Source of the DNA: Rubripirellula tenax
GTDB lineage: Bacteria; Planctomycetota; Planctomycetia; Pirellulales; Pirellulaceae
Assembly: GCF_007860125.1 (NCBI RefSeq)
Contig: NZ_SJPW01000002.1
Span: forward strand, 570,147-634,146
DNA length: 64,000 nucleotides
Direction: 5' to 3'
The position numbers and the translations under genes are program-made. Positions 37,608 through 47,546 of the stretch are shown here, piece after piece; position 1 is the stretch's first letter, and each line of letters opens with the position of its first letter. The notes under the pieces are model-generated. The model was not told where the DNA came from. It worked only from the letters and a program-made list of their open reading frames with translations, and searched no databases.

Positions 37608-38801
37608 TCATCGTGGATCTGATTGAAGGTCGACGATGGCACCGAGTACCGGAAACCAATTACTGAAGGTTTTGTCGTCCGGGTCACCCACTTCGACGTA
37701 GCCGTGCTGGCGATCGCGATTGAACATCACCGTCGGACAATCTGCCGGGACGGTTAGAACCAATCGATACTCGCCCGGCTTGGACATCGGCGTTAGATGA
37801 GCTTTCAATTCCTTGGGCTCCACGCCGGTGACTTCGATCTTGCGATTCGCTTCGCCTCGGTTTCGGACCACCAGCTTGAACTGGTGCTCCTTGCCCGCGT
37901 CGAGGGTTCCGATATCCAACCCTTCGCTGCTGTGGATATCGGGGCTGTAAAAATTGATGGGCGCACGAACGTGACCAGCCACGTTGACCGTGCGTGTCAT
38001 CACTTCGTCGGAGTTCGGATTCTTGAACGTCAACTTCACGTCACCGGAAAACTTGCCGCGAGACTTTCCGCTGGTTGATACGCTCACTCGCCAAGCCCAT
38101 TTTGCGTGCTTGTCGAACAGACTGGTATCGTCCACGGACAGCGGTTCGACGTTCCAATCGAAACTTGGCAAGTCGCTTGCGGCTGAGTCCAAGTAGAAGT
38201 CTTCAAGCAGTTGGCTGTAGACGGTGAACGTTGCTTCGGGTAGGTCACCGGGATTGACCGACTTCATCACAACTTGGCTGGGCACGACCAATTCAGCGCG
38301 TATTTCGCCTTGGACCGTCAAAGTTATTTCGGGTTGCAGCGGGTCGTTCGTTTCGAGCGTCGCCGATTGCTCGTAGTTGTCCAGTTGGTATCCCGTGTTC
38401 CAAGTCATTGTGACGTCGGTTTGCCCGCCGGGAAGAAGGACGTTGCTGCCCAGTTTTCCGACCGTACATTTGCAACTCGTTCGCTGAACGTTAATGGTCA
38501 AGGGTGCTTCGCCGTCGTTACGAACGGTGAACGAATGGCTGACGGTGGCATGTGGGTCGAGCAAACCGAAATGAAACTCGGTTGTATCAAGCGAGGCGAT
38601 CGGACGAACGGACGAGGAAATGGTCGCGACTTCGCTTGCCCGCTGCTTGACCTCTGCGATCTTCGCTTTGAACGCCGGGCGAAGAGCTTTCGGAACACCG
38701 TGAGGTTCGTAGCTGACCGTGGCAATCAAGATTCCCGCGACCGTGGCAAGACTGGCCACAACCGCGACACCGGCCATCATTCGTTTTCCGAGCGTGTTCA
38801 T
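37608..38801 (-). CDS. DUF1573 membrane-anchored protein
   Basis: A 397-residue protein with one N-terminal membrane helix (about 9-30) and an immunoglobulin-like DUF1573 domain (about 68-155; LDTTEFHFGLLDPHATVSHS, SCKCTVG) followed by two more beta domains of similar type. The family is exported and of unknown function; its CxC pair could bind metal or form a disulfide. It is the first gene after the prepilin terminator and is followed by PilM with 36 nt between. ATG 38801. Confidence 0.86.
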   Translation of the reverse strand: MNTLGKRMMAGVAVVASLATVAGILIATVSYEPHGVPKALRPAFKAKIAEVKQRASEVATISSSVRPIASLDTTEFHFGLLDPHATVSHSFTVRNDGEAPLTINVQRTSCKCTVGKLGSNVLLPGGQTDVTMTWNTGYQLDNYEQSATLETNDPLQPEITLTVQGEIRAELVVPSQVVMKSVNPGDLPEATFTVYSQLLEDFYLDSAASDLPSFDWNVEPLSVDDTSLFDKHAKWAWRVSVSTSGKSRGKFSGDVKLTFKNPNSDEVMTRTVNVAGHVRAPINFYSPDIHSSEGLDIGTLDAGKEHQFKLVVRNRGEANRKIEVTGVEPKELKAHLTPMSKPGEYRLVLTVPADCPTVMFNRDRQHGYVEVGDPDDKTFSNWFPVLGAIVDLQSDPR

Positions 38802-38852
38802 CAGCGATAGGTGTTTGGTTTAGATAGGGGCAAAAAGGGTGTCACACAAGAA

Positions 38853-38883
38853 GCCTCTGCGACTCAAGATGAATCGCAGAGGC
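38853..38883 (-). terminator. Terminator after the first prepilin gene
   Basis: Perfect 10-bp stem: GCCTCTGCGA (38853-38862) and TCGCAGAGGC (38874-38883), 11-nt loop, followed on the minus strand by TTCTTGTG. It lies 29 nt past the prepilin stop and before the DUF1573 start, so it can limit read-through and leave the pilin transcript more abundant. Confidence 0.72.
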
Positions 38884-38911
38884 ATCGAATTGGATCAAGC
38901 AAGCATCAGGC

Positions 38912-40300
38912 TCAGTCTTCGAAAGCGCCCTTGAAGAACGTTTCGCTCCAGAACACGCCGCCATAGAACTGGTCGCGTGGCATTTCCGTCGTCGAATCGG
39001 CATAGCCGACGTCAACGATTTCGTCTTCGGTCAGCGGAGTAGCGTCAGCACCGTTGGCGTCTTTGCCGACGGGGAAACCCGGGTTCAAGTAGCCGTCGTT
39101 GTTCAGGTCATAGAAGACCTTGACGCTTCCGTCGCCCATCAACACGTTGACTGCACCGGCGTGAACGGCGAACCAGTCGCGGGTGTCTTGCAAGTACGTC
39201 GGGGCAGTGGTGATGTCCGCTGCGGTGAAGCTTGGGACGTAAGCGGTCGCAGTAGCCAAGTCCGCAGCGTAGGCAGGCCTGCAACCGTTGGTGGTCGCTT
39301 CGCCTTTCTCACAAAGTTGGTTCCCGACCAACGGTGCGCCACTTTGGATCAAACGAACCGAACGTGTAGCAGCATCATAGATCGCAGGACCGTCGTTGAA
39401 CGATTCTGCAAGGATCGATCCAGCCGTGATGTAGGCAGCGGCTTCGTCGCTGTTCGGGTTGTAGACGCGACGGTCTGCTTGGCCGTGACGGATATCCAAT
39501 GCCAAAACGGCTTCGTCGATATCGCCGGGGCCCGCGCAACCAACGAAGCCGAAGTTGCTTGATGGGATGCGAGAACGATCCAACTCGCGGGCGGCGATCG
39601 GACCGACGGTGCCGTTGAGCGCCTTGAAGTCCGGTTGTTCGACATTGCCGTTGATGGCGTTGATCGTCGTTGCCGTTGTCGTGGTCAAGTAGGTGCTCGA
39701 ACCGGTACCCACGCTTTGCGTGCGGACCATGCCGCGGGACAGGTGCCAACCGGTTGCATAGTTGGTGCTGAATCCGCCTTGCACGAAGTAACGTGAAACC
39801 AACTCGGCGCGTTCCGCGCTGCTGTTGGCGCTACCGCCGAAAAAGGCGGTGGGCGATGCGGTCGAGAAGCCCTTCCACTGATCTTGGCCACACACGCCGG
39901 CCGACAAACGGTCCGGTCCGGCACCGGCGCGTCCACGGGTGGTGTCGCTACCGAGCAAGTCATTCAACTTTTCGGAACCCAGAAGCGGGTTCGACGGGTC
40001 GAGCGATTCGTTCAAGTTCGCTTCGCCCGTGTTTACCAAGTCAGCAACCCACCCAAACGTATCGGGGCATCCGTCACGACGGAGGTCGTAGGCACCGGAG
40101 CAAAATTGTCCGCCGGGGCTACGCGTGCTGAATTTGAACAGACCAACACCGATGTTCTTCAGGTTGGCTTGGCATTGTGCCGAACGAGCGGCTTCACGTG
40201 CCTTGGTGATTGCTGGCAGCAACAGGGCCGCCAACAACGCGATGATGGCAATCACCACCAACAGTTCGATTAGGGTAAAACCCGCTTTTCGCATACGCAT
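38912..40300 (-). CDS. DUF1559 prepilin-like protein A
   Basis: A 462-residue type IV pilin-like protein. The N-terminus is a short basic leader then [20 protein letters not shown], a class III prepilin signal with Glu5 for PilD cleavage and the assembly helix. [18 protein letters not shown] matches DUF1559. Near the C-terminus are [19 protein letters not shown], the family's H-x9-DG region, and [12 protein letters not shown], a calcium-loop-like motif. ATG 40300 is preferred (GGAAC nine bases before it); ATG 40330 would add ten residues. Its sequence around [12 protein letters not shown] and GWVADLV matches prepilin B, so the two are paralogues. Long prepilins of this size are typical of planctomycetes. 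Confidence 0.9.
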   Translation of the reverse strand: MRMRKAGFTLIELLVVIAIIALLAALLLPAITKAREAARSAQCQANLKNIGVGLFKFSTRSPGGQFCSGAYDLRRDGCPDTFGWVADLVNTGEANLNESLDPSNPLLGSEKLNDLLGSDTTRGRAGAGPDRLSAGVCGQDQWKGFSTASPTAFFGGSANSSAERAELVSRYFVQGGFSTNYATGWHLSRGMVRTQSVGTGSSTYLTTTTATTINAINGNVEQPDFKALNGTVGPIAARELDRSRIPSSNFGFVGCAGPGDIDEAVLALDIRHGQADRRVYNPNSDEAAAYITAGSILAESFNDGPAIYDAATRSVRLIQSGAPLVGNQLCEKGEATTNGCRPAYAADLATATAYVPSFTAADITTAPTYLQDTRDWFAVHAGAVNVLMGDGSVKVFYDLNNDGYLNPGFPVGKDANGADATPLTEDEIVDVGYADSTTEMPRDQFYGGVFWSETFFKGAFED

Positions 40301-40717
40301 TTTTAAAGTTCCAAAAGGTTCTCTGGACATCCACGCGAGGCGTGATCCAGAATGTGGGGATGGGTAGAGTGGGTGGCGGGTTCGATTGTTCGAAAGCGAC
40401 TTCCCTGCACGGAAGCGATTTCACGATCCGTCACCTGCTCTGCTTTTTCGTTAGTTGTGATCGACATACTGTCATTTTCGGGTCGATCGTCCGATTCAAA
40501 CACGGCCGTACTGGGCCGTGTCGTTTCGCTGGCAATACGATTGCTGTGCGAGGTTTGTCATGGGCGGGGCTTGGTGGTCGCCCCGCGATACCGCCTGAAA
40601 GCGGCCTAAGCTTTATCGGGTTCGAAATTGGTTAGGTCGCAATCCTCCTGTGTAGGCGTGACCAGCTTGACCCTTCTTGCGGTCAAGCGATAAAAACAAA
40701 AAACACAAATTGACCAT
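40301..40717. other. Gap between the two prepilin genes
   Basis: 417 nt with no gene. A GC-rich hairpin (GCGGGGC 40564-40570 with GCCCCGC 40580-40586, 9-nt loop) and a stem near the prepilin B stop are visible. The promoter of prepilin A is probably here. Confidence 0.5.
40665..40688 (-). terminator. Hairpin after prepilin B
   Basis: GCTTGACC (40665-40672) and GGTCAAGC (40681-40688) form a perfect 8-bp stem with an 8-nt loop, 29 nt beyond the prepilin B stop. The T-rich tract is on the 5' side in the direction of transcription, so it is not a textbook terminator but may protect the 3' end. Confidence 0.45.
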
Positions 40718-41923
40718 CTAGTTCTGGCTGCCCTTGGATCCGAGTGCATGGAAGCTGGCCAGCTGTAACGCTTCCGCTTCGATCACCGAATCGATCCAAT
40801 AAGGGCCGCCCGAAGGGACGTTCACGTCCGCACCGTCAAAGCCGTTGTTGATGAATCCGTCATTGTTGACATCGGTGAGTGCTCGCACGGAGCCGTCGGC
40901 CATCAACACATTGGCCGTGCCAAGATGAAGCGGTGACATGCCGCGATAGTCTTGGCGTGTGTCGTGGTTCCAAGACTTCAACCAACCGCTTGCGCCCTCG
41001 CGTGGCGTGCTGGCGGGGAAACTAGGCAGACTCATGAAGAACGTGCTGCTGGTTTCTGCGGTTCCATCGGCATCGTTGTCGACCATCACACGGTTGCCGA
41101 CCGGACTGCCGACGATGCCCGTGGCATAAAACGAACCGCCGAGGAGTTCGCCAATCGTCGTGGAAAGCGATCCCGCCGCTGCCGCATCGCACAGCAGCGG
41201 AACCGTGCTGGACGACGCACTGGCACTGTCCAAGATTCGCGTGGTCAGGACGCCTTTGGTGACGTTTCGTCCTCGCGGATCGGTGTCGGTACACGTCGCA
41301 TCCGTCGGGTCGGCGTTGCCGTCGGCGTCCAATCGCAGTTCCGATCGCAGTAAGAACCAGGAAGCCGCGAAGTTCGTGTTGTAGCCTTGGTCGAGCATCT
41401 GCTGTTGGATCAATTCGGCCCGCTCGTCGGACAGTGGAGCCAAGTTATCATCCGCAATCTTGCGACAAATGTTTTTGATCTGCTGTCCCATTTCGTTGGT
41501 ATGTTCTTCGCTGCCCAAACGATCCACGCAATCAGTGGCCTGCAAATCGGCGATCGGGATCGTCAACAGTTGTTCGATCGCTTTGCTAGTCGTCGCACCG
41601 CTACTGGGACACCGCATTTCACTGACCAAGACGCCGCGTCGAACGAGATCAGCGACCCAACCCTGTTCCGTAGGAACTCCGTCGCGTTCGACGTCAAAAC
41701 CGCCCGAGCAAAACGCACCGTCGGGTGCGGACGTCGTGCGAGAGGTCAATGTGATGCCGAAATTCCGAAGGTTGCTCTGGCACTCGACACCCCGGGCGGC
41801 TTCGCGAGCCTTTGAAACGGCGGGCAACAACAACGCCGCAAGGATTCCAATGATGGAAATCACCACCAGCATCTCGATCAACGTGAATCCGGTTCGTCGC
41901 ATCTTGGTCTTTCGGGTTTGCAT
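40718..41923 (-). CDS. DUF1559 prepilin-like protein B
   Basis: A 401-residue prepilin-like protein. Leader then [20 protein letters not shown] with Glu5, and [18 protein letters not shown] of the DUF1559 family. It shares [12 protein letters not shown] and GWVADLV with prepilin A, and ends with [19 protein letters not shown] and the calcium-loop-like [15 protein letters not shown] 41923 gives a normal leader length; the frame is open to 42085 with no signal. It is the first gene of the leftward locus and divergent from the CoA-ligase-like gene. Confidence 0.9.
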   Translation of the reverse strand: MQTRKTKMRRTGFTLIEMLVVISIIGILAALLLPAVSKAREAARGVECQSNLRNFGITLTSRTTSAPDGAFCSGGFDVERDGVPTEQGWVADLVRRGVLVSEMRCPSSGATTSKAIEQLLTIPIADLQATDCVDRLGSEEHTNEMGQQIKNICRKIADDNLAPLSDERAELIQQQMLDQGYNTNFAASWFLLRSELRLDADGNADPTDATCTDTDPRGRNVTKGVLTTRILDSASASSSTVPLLCDAAAAGSLSTTIGELLGGSFYATGIVGSPVGNRVMVDNDADGTAETSSTFFMSLPSFPASTPREGASGWLKSWNHDTRQDYRGMSPLHLGTANVLMADGSVRALTDVNNDGFINNGFDGADVNVPSGGPYWIDSVIEAEALQLASFHALGSKGSQN

Positions 41924-42049
41924 CGCTTGGGTCAGCACGGCAAATGGATCGAGGGAGTTTGAAATCAGAGCGAAACGTCGTCGATTGCTCAGTAGCACTG
42001 GCCCGCTCGGTCGCTTAGTGCTCACCGTCTGAGTCAGCCATACGCGAGA

Positions 42050-43576
42050 ATGTTTGTCGGCTTTGAGCTGACTTGCAACAGCCAATCGATGATCTCATCG
42101 AGTCTTCATCGTTTCTGCGCATTTGTCCGTTCGTGGCCTGTGGTTGGAAACGCTTCGTGGTGGGGCTTGAAGGTGTTCGAAGGCGTGTTTCTGCCACCTA
42201 GAGTCGCTCTCGCGGCCAGTCGTGTTAGGATGGGGTGGCTCGGCAATTCATCGGATATTCACAAACGTTTTGGCCTTCGATCGAGACAGTTCTTGGACGC
42301 TTCACTTCCCCCATCCGAAACAAAGACCCTAGACGTATCGTTGCTTCGCGCGGAGCAGCTTTCCCGTCTGAACGCGTTGCTCGTCGTGGCCCGTGACAGG
42401 CCTTTTTACAAAGCTCGTTTGCGAAGCATTTGTTTGCCGCTGGATTCGCTTGATCAACTGGGTGAGTTGCCGTTTTTGACAAAAGAAGACTTAGTCGGAA
42501 ATGCGCCCGGAGTGCCCGGTCGCATTTTTGATCTGCCACGGAACCAATATTCACGACTGCACCAGACCAGCGGTACGCGAGGCTATCCGATGGTGGTTTT
42601 GGATACGCCCGATGATTGGCAGTGGTGGCTTCGTTGTTGGGACTTCGTTCTGGATGCGGCTCGAGTCACCGACGATGATGTTGCCTTGATGGCGTTTTCG
42701 TTCGGGCCTTTCATCGGATTCTGGACCGCCCACGATGCGCTGGTTCGTCGCCAGTCAACGGTGGTCCCCAGCGGTGGCATGTCTAGTGAGAACCGTTTGC
42801 GAATGATCACGGATCACCATTGCACGGTGATGTGTTGCACGCCTACGTATGCGCTTCATCTGGTCGAGGTCGCTAAGCGAGTTGGCGTTGATCTAAGTGC
42901 GAACTCTGTCACGCGCATCATCGTCGCGGGTGAACCGGGCGGTTCGATCGATTCGATTCGTTGCAACATCGAACAAGCTTGGGGCGCCGAAGTGTTCGAT
43001 CACACCGGTGCCAGCGAAGTCGGTGCGTGGGGATTTGCCAGTGATGACCGTCGAGGTATCCACGTGATCGAATCCGAATTCATTGCCGAGTGTTTGGTGT
43101 TCGACGATGCGTCGCCGCGCGGGCGCGTCGCCGCCGAAGGCGAGCAAGCCGAATTGGTGCTGACTAACTTGGGACGCTTGGGAGGTCCGGCAATCCGCTA
43201 TCGCACCGGCGATATCGTTCGCGGGTATCGCCAGCACGATCGGCCGTGCCGTTTTCTTTGGCTCGACGGGGGCGTGTTGGGCCGATGCGATGACATGGTC
43301 GTTATCCGCGGCGTCAACGTTTTCCCGTCCAGCGTCGAAGCGATCGTGCGAGAGATTGAACCGACCGCCGAATTCCGAATGATCGTTACTCGCAGAGATC
43401 ACATGGACCAGTTGGCGATCCAGTTGGAAGCATCGGAGTCGTCGGCCGGGCAACTTGCCCGGCGACTTCGTGACCGATTGGCGATGCGAATTGACGTCGA
43501 TCCGTTGCCCGACGGATCGCTGCCGCGGTTCGAAGCCAAGGCCAAGCGATGGCTCGATCATCGTGAACTTCATTAG
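42050..43576 (+). CDS. Phenylacetate-CoA-ligase-like adenylate-forming enzyme
   Basis: Up to 508 residues of an AMP-forming ligase of the PaaK/CapK type. The AMP-binding core is seen as [10 protein letters not shown] (phosphate loop), DHTGASEVG (adenine site) and YRTGDIV, with a C-terminal AMP-binding domain ([20 protein letters not shown]). Such enzymes join an aromatic or acyl acid to CoA or act on capsule precursors; the substrate is unknown. The start is unresolved: ATG 42050 and 42089 lack good ribosome-binding sites, and ATG 42230 would give 448 residues, nearer the usual family length. It is followed 60 nt later by the DUF971 gene and diverges from the prepilins. Confidence 0.82.
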   Translation: MFVGFELTCNSQSMISSSLHRFCAFVRSWPVVGNASWWGLKVFEGVFLPPRVALAASRVRMGWLGNSSDIHKRFGLRSRQFLDASLPPSETKTLDVSLLRAEQLSRLNALLVVARDRPFYKARLRSICLPLDSLDQLGELPFLTKEDLVGNAPGVPGRIFDLPRNQYSRLHQTSGTRGYPMVVLDTPDDWQWWLRCWDFVLDAARVTDDDVALMAFSFGPFIGFWTAHDALVRRQSTVVPSGGMSSENRLRMITDHHCTVMCCTPTYALHLVEVAKRVGVDLSANSVTRIIVAGEPGGSIDSIRCNIEQAWGAEVFDHTGASEVGAWGFASDDRRGIHVIESEFIAECLVFDDASPRGRVAAEGEQAELVLTNLGRLGGPAIRYRTGDIVRGYRQHDRPCRFLWLDGGVLGRCDDMVVIRGVNVFPSSVEAIVREIEPTAEFRMIVTRRDHMDQLAIQLEASESSAGQLARRLRDRLAMRIDVDPLPDGSLPRFEAKAKRWLDHRELH

Positions 43577-43636
43577 ACTGAGCATCGAATTGCGTCTTGC
43601 CCTCACCTTTACCCCACTGGCGTCACCAACACTTTC

Positions 43637-44011
43637 ATGTCCCAACCTGATCCCATACGACCCAAAGAGACTCAGACGGATGTCGTTCCGTTGACCATCA
43701 CTCGCGACGGTGACTCGGCGATTTCGATCTCGTGGAGCGATGGGACGATGACCCGTTGGACCGCATCGGTGCTTCGCAATACATGCCCCTGTGCGACTTG
43801 TCGTGAAAAGAAGCGTGGGGAAGCCGAAAAACGTGAAGCGGCTGGCAAATTGAGGGGTTTGCCGGTGTTGAGTGCTGCCGAAGCTCGCCCGCTACGCATC
43901 GAATCGATGCGTCCGGTGGGCAGCTATGCGTACAGCATTGGATTCAGTGACGGCCACGATTCGGGGATCTTCCCCTTCGTGATGTTGCACCGAGGCGACC
44001 AGCCCACGTGA
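43637..44011 (+). CDS. DUF971 protein
   Basis: A 124-residue protein with a DUF971 (gamma-butyrobetaine-hydroxylase-like N-terminal) domain: ISISWSDGTMTRWTASVLR, then a CPCATC cluster, and IGFSDGHDSGIFPFVMLH. The Cys pair with a downstream His is the metal site described for this domain. Stand-alone members occur near iron-sulfur carrier genes in other bacteria; no such gene is next to this one. ATG 43637. Confidence 0.88.
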   Translation: MSQPDPIRPKETQTDVVPLTITRDGDSAISISWSDGTMTRWTASVLRNTCPCATCREKKRGEAEKREAAGKLRGLPVLSAAEARPLRIESMRPVGSYAYSIGFSDGHDSGIFPFVMLHRGDQPT

Positions 44012-44130
44012 TGCGGACCCACCTGCAGAGGTGCTCGAATGTTCCTCCTAGGGCGCCTTAAGACGCAATAATAGCCGAATTTGTATTTTTCGACCCCCGT
44101 CATCGCATATGATTCGACGATGTCCTTCTT

Positions 44131-44148
44131 GTCACGAGTTCTCGTGAC
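44131..44148. promoter_or_regulatory. Perfect 18-bp palindrome
   Basis: GTCACGAG and CTCGTGAC separated by TT form a fully symmetric element 40 nt before the 54-residue ORF. It is typical of a dimeric repressor operator; it could also form an RNA hairpin with a two-base loop, which is sterically poor, so a DNA site is likelier. Confidence 0.55.
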
Positions 44149-44188
44149 TCTGGGCATCTCGCTTTTTCTGACGGAGGATGTTTGAAAG

Positions 44189-44353
44189 ATGGGACTCTTA
44201 GACCAATTGCGCAGCTGGTGGACGAAACAATCCGACCCGCGTGCCGAACTGATGCGAACCGAACGCAAAAAAACGGAGGCGATGGCGAAACGCCTTGATC
44301 AGAACCAGCGGAAAGATCGTAAGCCAAAACGTGAAACAGTTGGCCGCCGCTAA
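44189..44353 (+). CDS. Small basic protein (54 residues)
   Basis: A short frame starting MGLLDQLRSWWTKQSD, ending with a strongly basic tail (KRLDQNQRKDRKPKR). An N-terminal amphipathic helix with two tryptophans could sit on a membrane surface. GGAGG lies about 11 nt before ATG 44189. The stop is 1 nt from the convergent RND stop. No family is recognised. It is supported by the ribosome-binding site and by biased composition, and lies downstream of the palindrome at 44131. Confidence 0.5.
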   Translation: MGLLDQLRSWWTKQSDPRAELMRTERKKTEAMAKRLDQNQRKDRKPKRETVGRR

Positions 44354-44354
44354 C

Positions 44355-47300
44355 CTATTGGGCGCGGTGCGATAGAAGGCTTGCCGCGATATCTGGATCG
44401 GGCGAATCTTGATGTTCGGGGCGACGAACGACGAAAACGCAAGTGGCCACGCGTTCGGATTTTCGCAGCATCCGGTAGGTGGCGGGGACGAAGCACAGCG
44501 CCATCAGCGTTGCGCCGCTGACGCCGCCTGCGATCGCGATCGCAAGCGGTGGCCAGAACTTTCCGCCGCTGATGATCAGCGGCGCAAAACCGGCGATAGT
44601 CGTCAACGTCGTCGCAACGACGTGACGGGTGCATCGGTAAACCACGTCAACGGTTTCGTCCAAACTCAGCCGGCCGCCGGCCTCGTGTTCGCGAAGTGAC
44701 GCGAGTACAACGATCGAGTCGTTGATGGCGACGCCGACCAATCCCATCGTGCCAATGATCGCCATGAATCCGAACGGATAGCCGCCGATCCAAAGGCCAA
44801 TCATGCCCAATCCGATGCTGCCGACGGCGACCACCATGATCACGGCCGCCAATCGAAACGATCGGAACGACAACACCAAGGTCGCGATCATCATCACCAT
44901 CAACACGCCGACATTGGCCATCAAATTGCCGACGGCATCATTGCGCTGAGACGCTTCGCCGCCATATTCCAGTTCGTAACCCGGCGGTAATTGAAAGCCG
45001 CTGCGAGCTAGGCGATCTTGGAATTCCAGCAACGAATCGGCGGGGAGGGTTCCGGCGGAGATGAATCCGGCGACTTGGTTCATGCGTCGCCGATCCCGCC
45101 TGGGAATGACCGCAATCTCGGGTTCAATCGTAATGTCGGCGACGCTGGCCAGCGGAACCAATCCGCTTGGCGTTGTCAGTTGCATGGTCGCAATCTGGGA
45201 AAGCTCGCCGCGACGTTCATTGCCCACGCGAACGCGTACCGGAATTTGTTCTGTGTCTTCGAGAATCTGTCCGGCAAGTGCTCCTTCGAGTTGGCCGTAC
45301 AGCTGCGTCGAAATATCGGCGGGTTGGATTCCGACCAAGCGAGCCGCGGCTTCGTCAACGTCCAGCGAAACGGTCGGCAGTGTCTCCGATAACAACGACT
45401 TGGTGTGTGTCACGTCGCGTACCGACGCCAAAGCGATCCGAACTTCGTCGCCCAGTTCTTGCAAGCGAACCAAGTCGGGACCAAACAAACGGATCTCAAT
45501 GGGGGCGTTGAACGGAGGCCCCTGTTCGAGTTGTCGCATCAGGACGCGAGCGCCGGGCACCGCCGCGTCGGCGCTTTGTTGAAGCGACCGAAGTGTGTCA
45601 CGCAGACCGTCGGGCGAATCCATCTGCACGATGGCGCTGCCAAAGTTGGCAACGCCGCGTCGAGAGCCGAGAATGTTGTAATAGAAAACCGGCGCGCTTT
45701 CGCCATAGAACCAGCTGATCTTTTTCGCGCCCGCATCGACCAACAGCGGGTTGATCGCCATCGAAGCCCTTTGAGTCGCCGCCACGGTCGCGTCGGCCGG
45801 CAATTCCAATTCGACGTGAAATTGGTCGCGGTCGGCGGCCGGAAAAAATTGTTCCGACAATTGGCTGAACAAACCAAAGCCGATGATTGGCAATACGGCA
45901 CTGACCGCGATCGCTCGGAATGGTTTTTCTAACAACCACTCAAGCACTCGGCGATAACGCTGGCCCACCGTTTGCGATTGAAAGCCGTTTCGCAGGAAGC
46001 GTTGCAAAAGGTTCCCTTTGCGTCTCTCGTCCGGCGCCCGCCCGACAAATTTGGAAGCGACGACCGGAATCACCGTCAACGAGAAAAACAGCGAGGCTGA
46101 GATCGCCAGGATCACGCTGATCGCGATCGCGCCAACGAATTCGCCCGCAGGGCCCGGCATCATCGCGATCGGCGCAAATGCCAGCGCCGTGGTGATCGTC
46201 GATCCGAAAAGCGGAATCGCTAGATGCCGAACACTCGCGCGAACCGCCTCGATCGGCGATCGTCCAGATCGCATTTCGGTTACGACTTCATCGACGGCAA
46301 CAATGGCATTGTCAATCAACAGCCCGATCGCAATGATCATCCCCGTGATCGACATTTGGTGAATCGGGACCTGCAGCAGCCTGAGCCCGAACAGGGCCGT
46401 GAAGCCTGACAACGGCAACGCCAACGCGACAACGATGGCGCTGCGCCATCCCATCAGGGCCAAGACAACAAGCACGACCGCGATCACACCCACGAACAAG
46501 TTCGATGCCAGCGACGATAGCCGCTGGGATACATACTTGTTTTGATCCAGCACCAAGTCGATCGTCAAACCCGTGGGCAAGTCGTCGGCGAAATCATCCA
46601 AGGCGGCCTGGACATCGCTGCGCCAAAGGTCGATCCGTTGGGCCTTGCGAACCATCACGCCCAACGCGACGGACGGTCGGTCATCGATCATCGCGAATCG
46701 CGGCAACGGATCGGGACATCCTCGCGTGATCGTTGCGATGTCGCCGATGCGGACCATCGAACCGCCGCCATCCGATTGAATCAATGCGTCGGCGATGCGT
46801 CCCGATTGTTCAAATTGGTTCGCCATTTCCATGATCAATTGTTGATCCGTTGTTCGCAAGAAACCCACCGAACCTTTGGCGTCCGATCCGCTTAACTGCT
46901 TCGCAACGCTGGTGGCGTCCAACCCGAGGGCTGCGGCTTGGTCAGGATCGATGACGACCGTCGCTTCTTCGCCCGGGTCGGCGAAACGCTCGATCACTTC
47001 GGTGCCCTTGATCGCCAGCAGTTTGTCTTCCAGTCGCTTGGCGTACCGCCGCAACAACGTCCAGCTTGGCGGATCGTCTCGCTGCCACTTCACCGCGACG
47101 ATCAACGCGTAAGCGCGAACATCCAGTTCTTCGAATACCGGTCGGGATGCTTGCGGCGGCAATACGGTGATAGCGTCTTCGATCTTGCCACGGATCTCGG
47201 ACCAGACTTCGTCGGTGTCATAGATGTCGTCGCGCAGAACGACCGTGATCGTACTGATCCCCGGCCGGCTTTCGCTGACGATCTCCTTGACTTCTTCGAC

Positions 47301-47546
47301 ATCTTGCAGTCGATCCTCGAGCGGTTCGGTGATCAGGTTCTCGACTCGTTTGGCGTCGGCGCCTGGCATTCGCGTCGCGACCAAACCGACGCGAGCGGAA
47401 AGTACCGGGTCCTCCATTCGCGGCAACACTGCGATCGACGTCAAGCCGGCGACCGCCACGACACCCAACAGCAGCAACATCGCTCGATTATCACGAAAGA
47501 AGAACGTCGACCAATCGTTCGTTTGGGAAGCGGTTTTGTCGCTCAC
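44355..47546 (-). CDS. RND efflux permease
   Basis: A 1,063-residue RND transporter, full length for the family: twelve membrane helices and two large periplasmic loops. Seen are an N-terminal helix (AMLLLLGVVAVAGLTSIAVL), the porter section, helix 4 with IAIGLLIDNAIVAVDEV and the matching helix GLVGVAINDSIVVLASL. In AcrB the proton-relay pair is Asp-Asp; here it reads Asp-Asn, as in some relatives. Start GTG 47546 overlaps the HlyD stop (GTGA). With the adaptor and TetR it forms a complete pump operon lacking an outer-membrane channel. Substrate unknown. Confidence 0.92.
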   Translation of the reverse strand: MSDKTASQTNDWSTFFFRDNRAMLLLLGVVAVAGLTSIAVLPRMEDPVLSARVGLVATRMPGADAKRVENLITEPLEDRLQDVEEVKEIVSESRPGISTITVVLRDDIYDTDEVWSEIRGKIEDAITVLPPQASRPVFEELDVRAYALIVAVKWQRDDPPSWTLLRRYAKRLEDKLLAIKGTEVIERFADPGEEATVVIDPDQAAALGLDATSVAKQLSGSDAKGSVGFLRTTDQQLIMEMANQFEQSGRIADALIQSDGGGSMVRIGDIATITRGCPDPLPRFAMIDDRPSVALGVMVRKAQRIDLWRSDVQAALDDFADDLPTGLTIDLVLDQNKYVSQRLSSLASNLFVGVIAVVLVVLALMGWRSAIVVALALPLSGFTALFGLRLLQVPIHQMSITGMIIAIGLLIDNAIVAVDEVVTEMRSGRSPIEAVRASVRHLAIPLFGSTITTALAFAPIAMMPGPAGEFVGAIAISVILAISASLFFSLTVIPVVASKFVGRAPDERRKGNLLQRFLRNGFQSQTVGQRYRRVLEWLLEKPFRAIAVSAVLPIIGFGLFSQLSEQFFPAADRDQFHVELELPADATVAATQRASMAINPLLVDAGAKKISWFYGESAPVFYYNILGSRRGVANFGSAIVQMDSPDGLRDTLRSLQQSADAAVPGARVLMRQLEQGPPFNAPIEIRLFGPDLVRLQELGDEVRIALASVRDVTHTKSLLSETLPTVSLDVDEAAARLVGIQPADISTQLYGQLEGALAGQILEDTEQIPVRVRVGNERRGELSQIATMQLTTPSGLVPLASVADITIEPEIAVIPRRDRRRMNQVAGFISAGTLPADSLLEFQDRLARSGFQLPPGYELEYGGEASQRNDAVGNLMANVGVLMVMMIATLVLSFRSFRLAAVIMVVAVGSIGLGMIGLWIGGYPFGFMAIIGTMGLVGVAINDSIVVLASLREHEAGGRLSLDETVDVVYRCTRHVVATTLTTIAGFAPLIISGGKFWPPLAIAIAGGVSGATLMALCFVPATYRMLRKSERVATCVFVVRRPEHQDSPDPDIAASLLSHRAQ

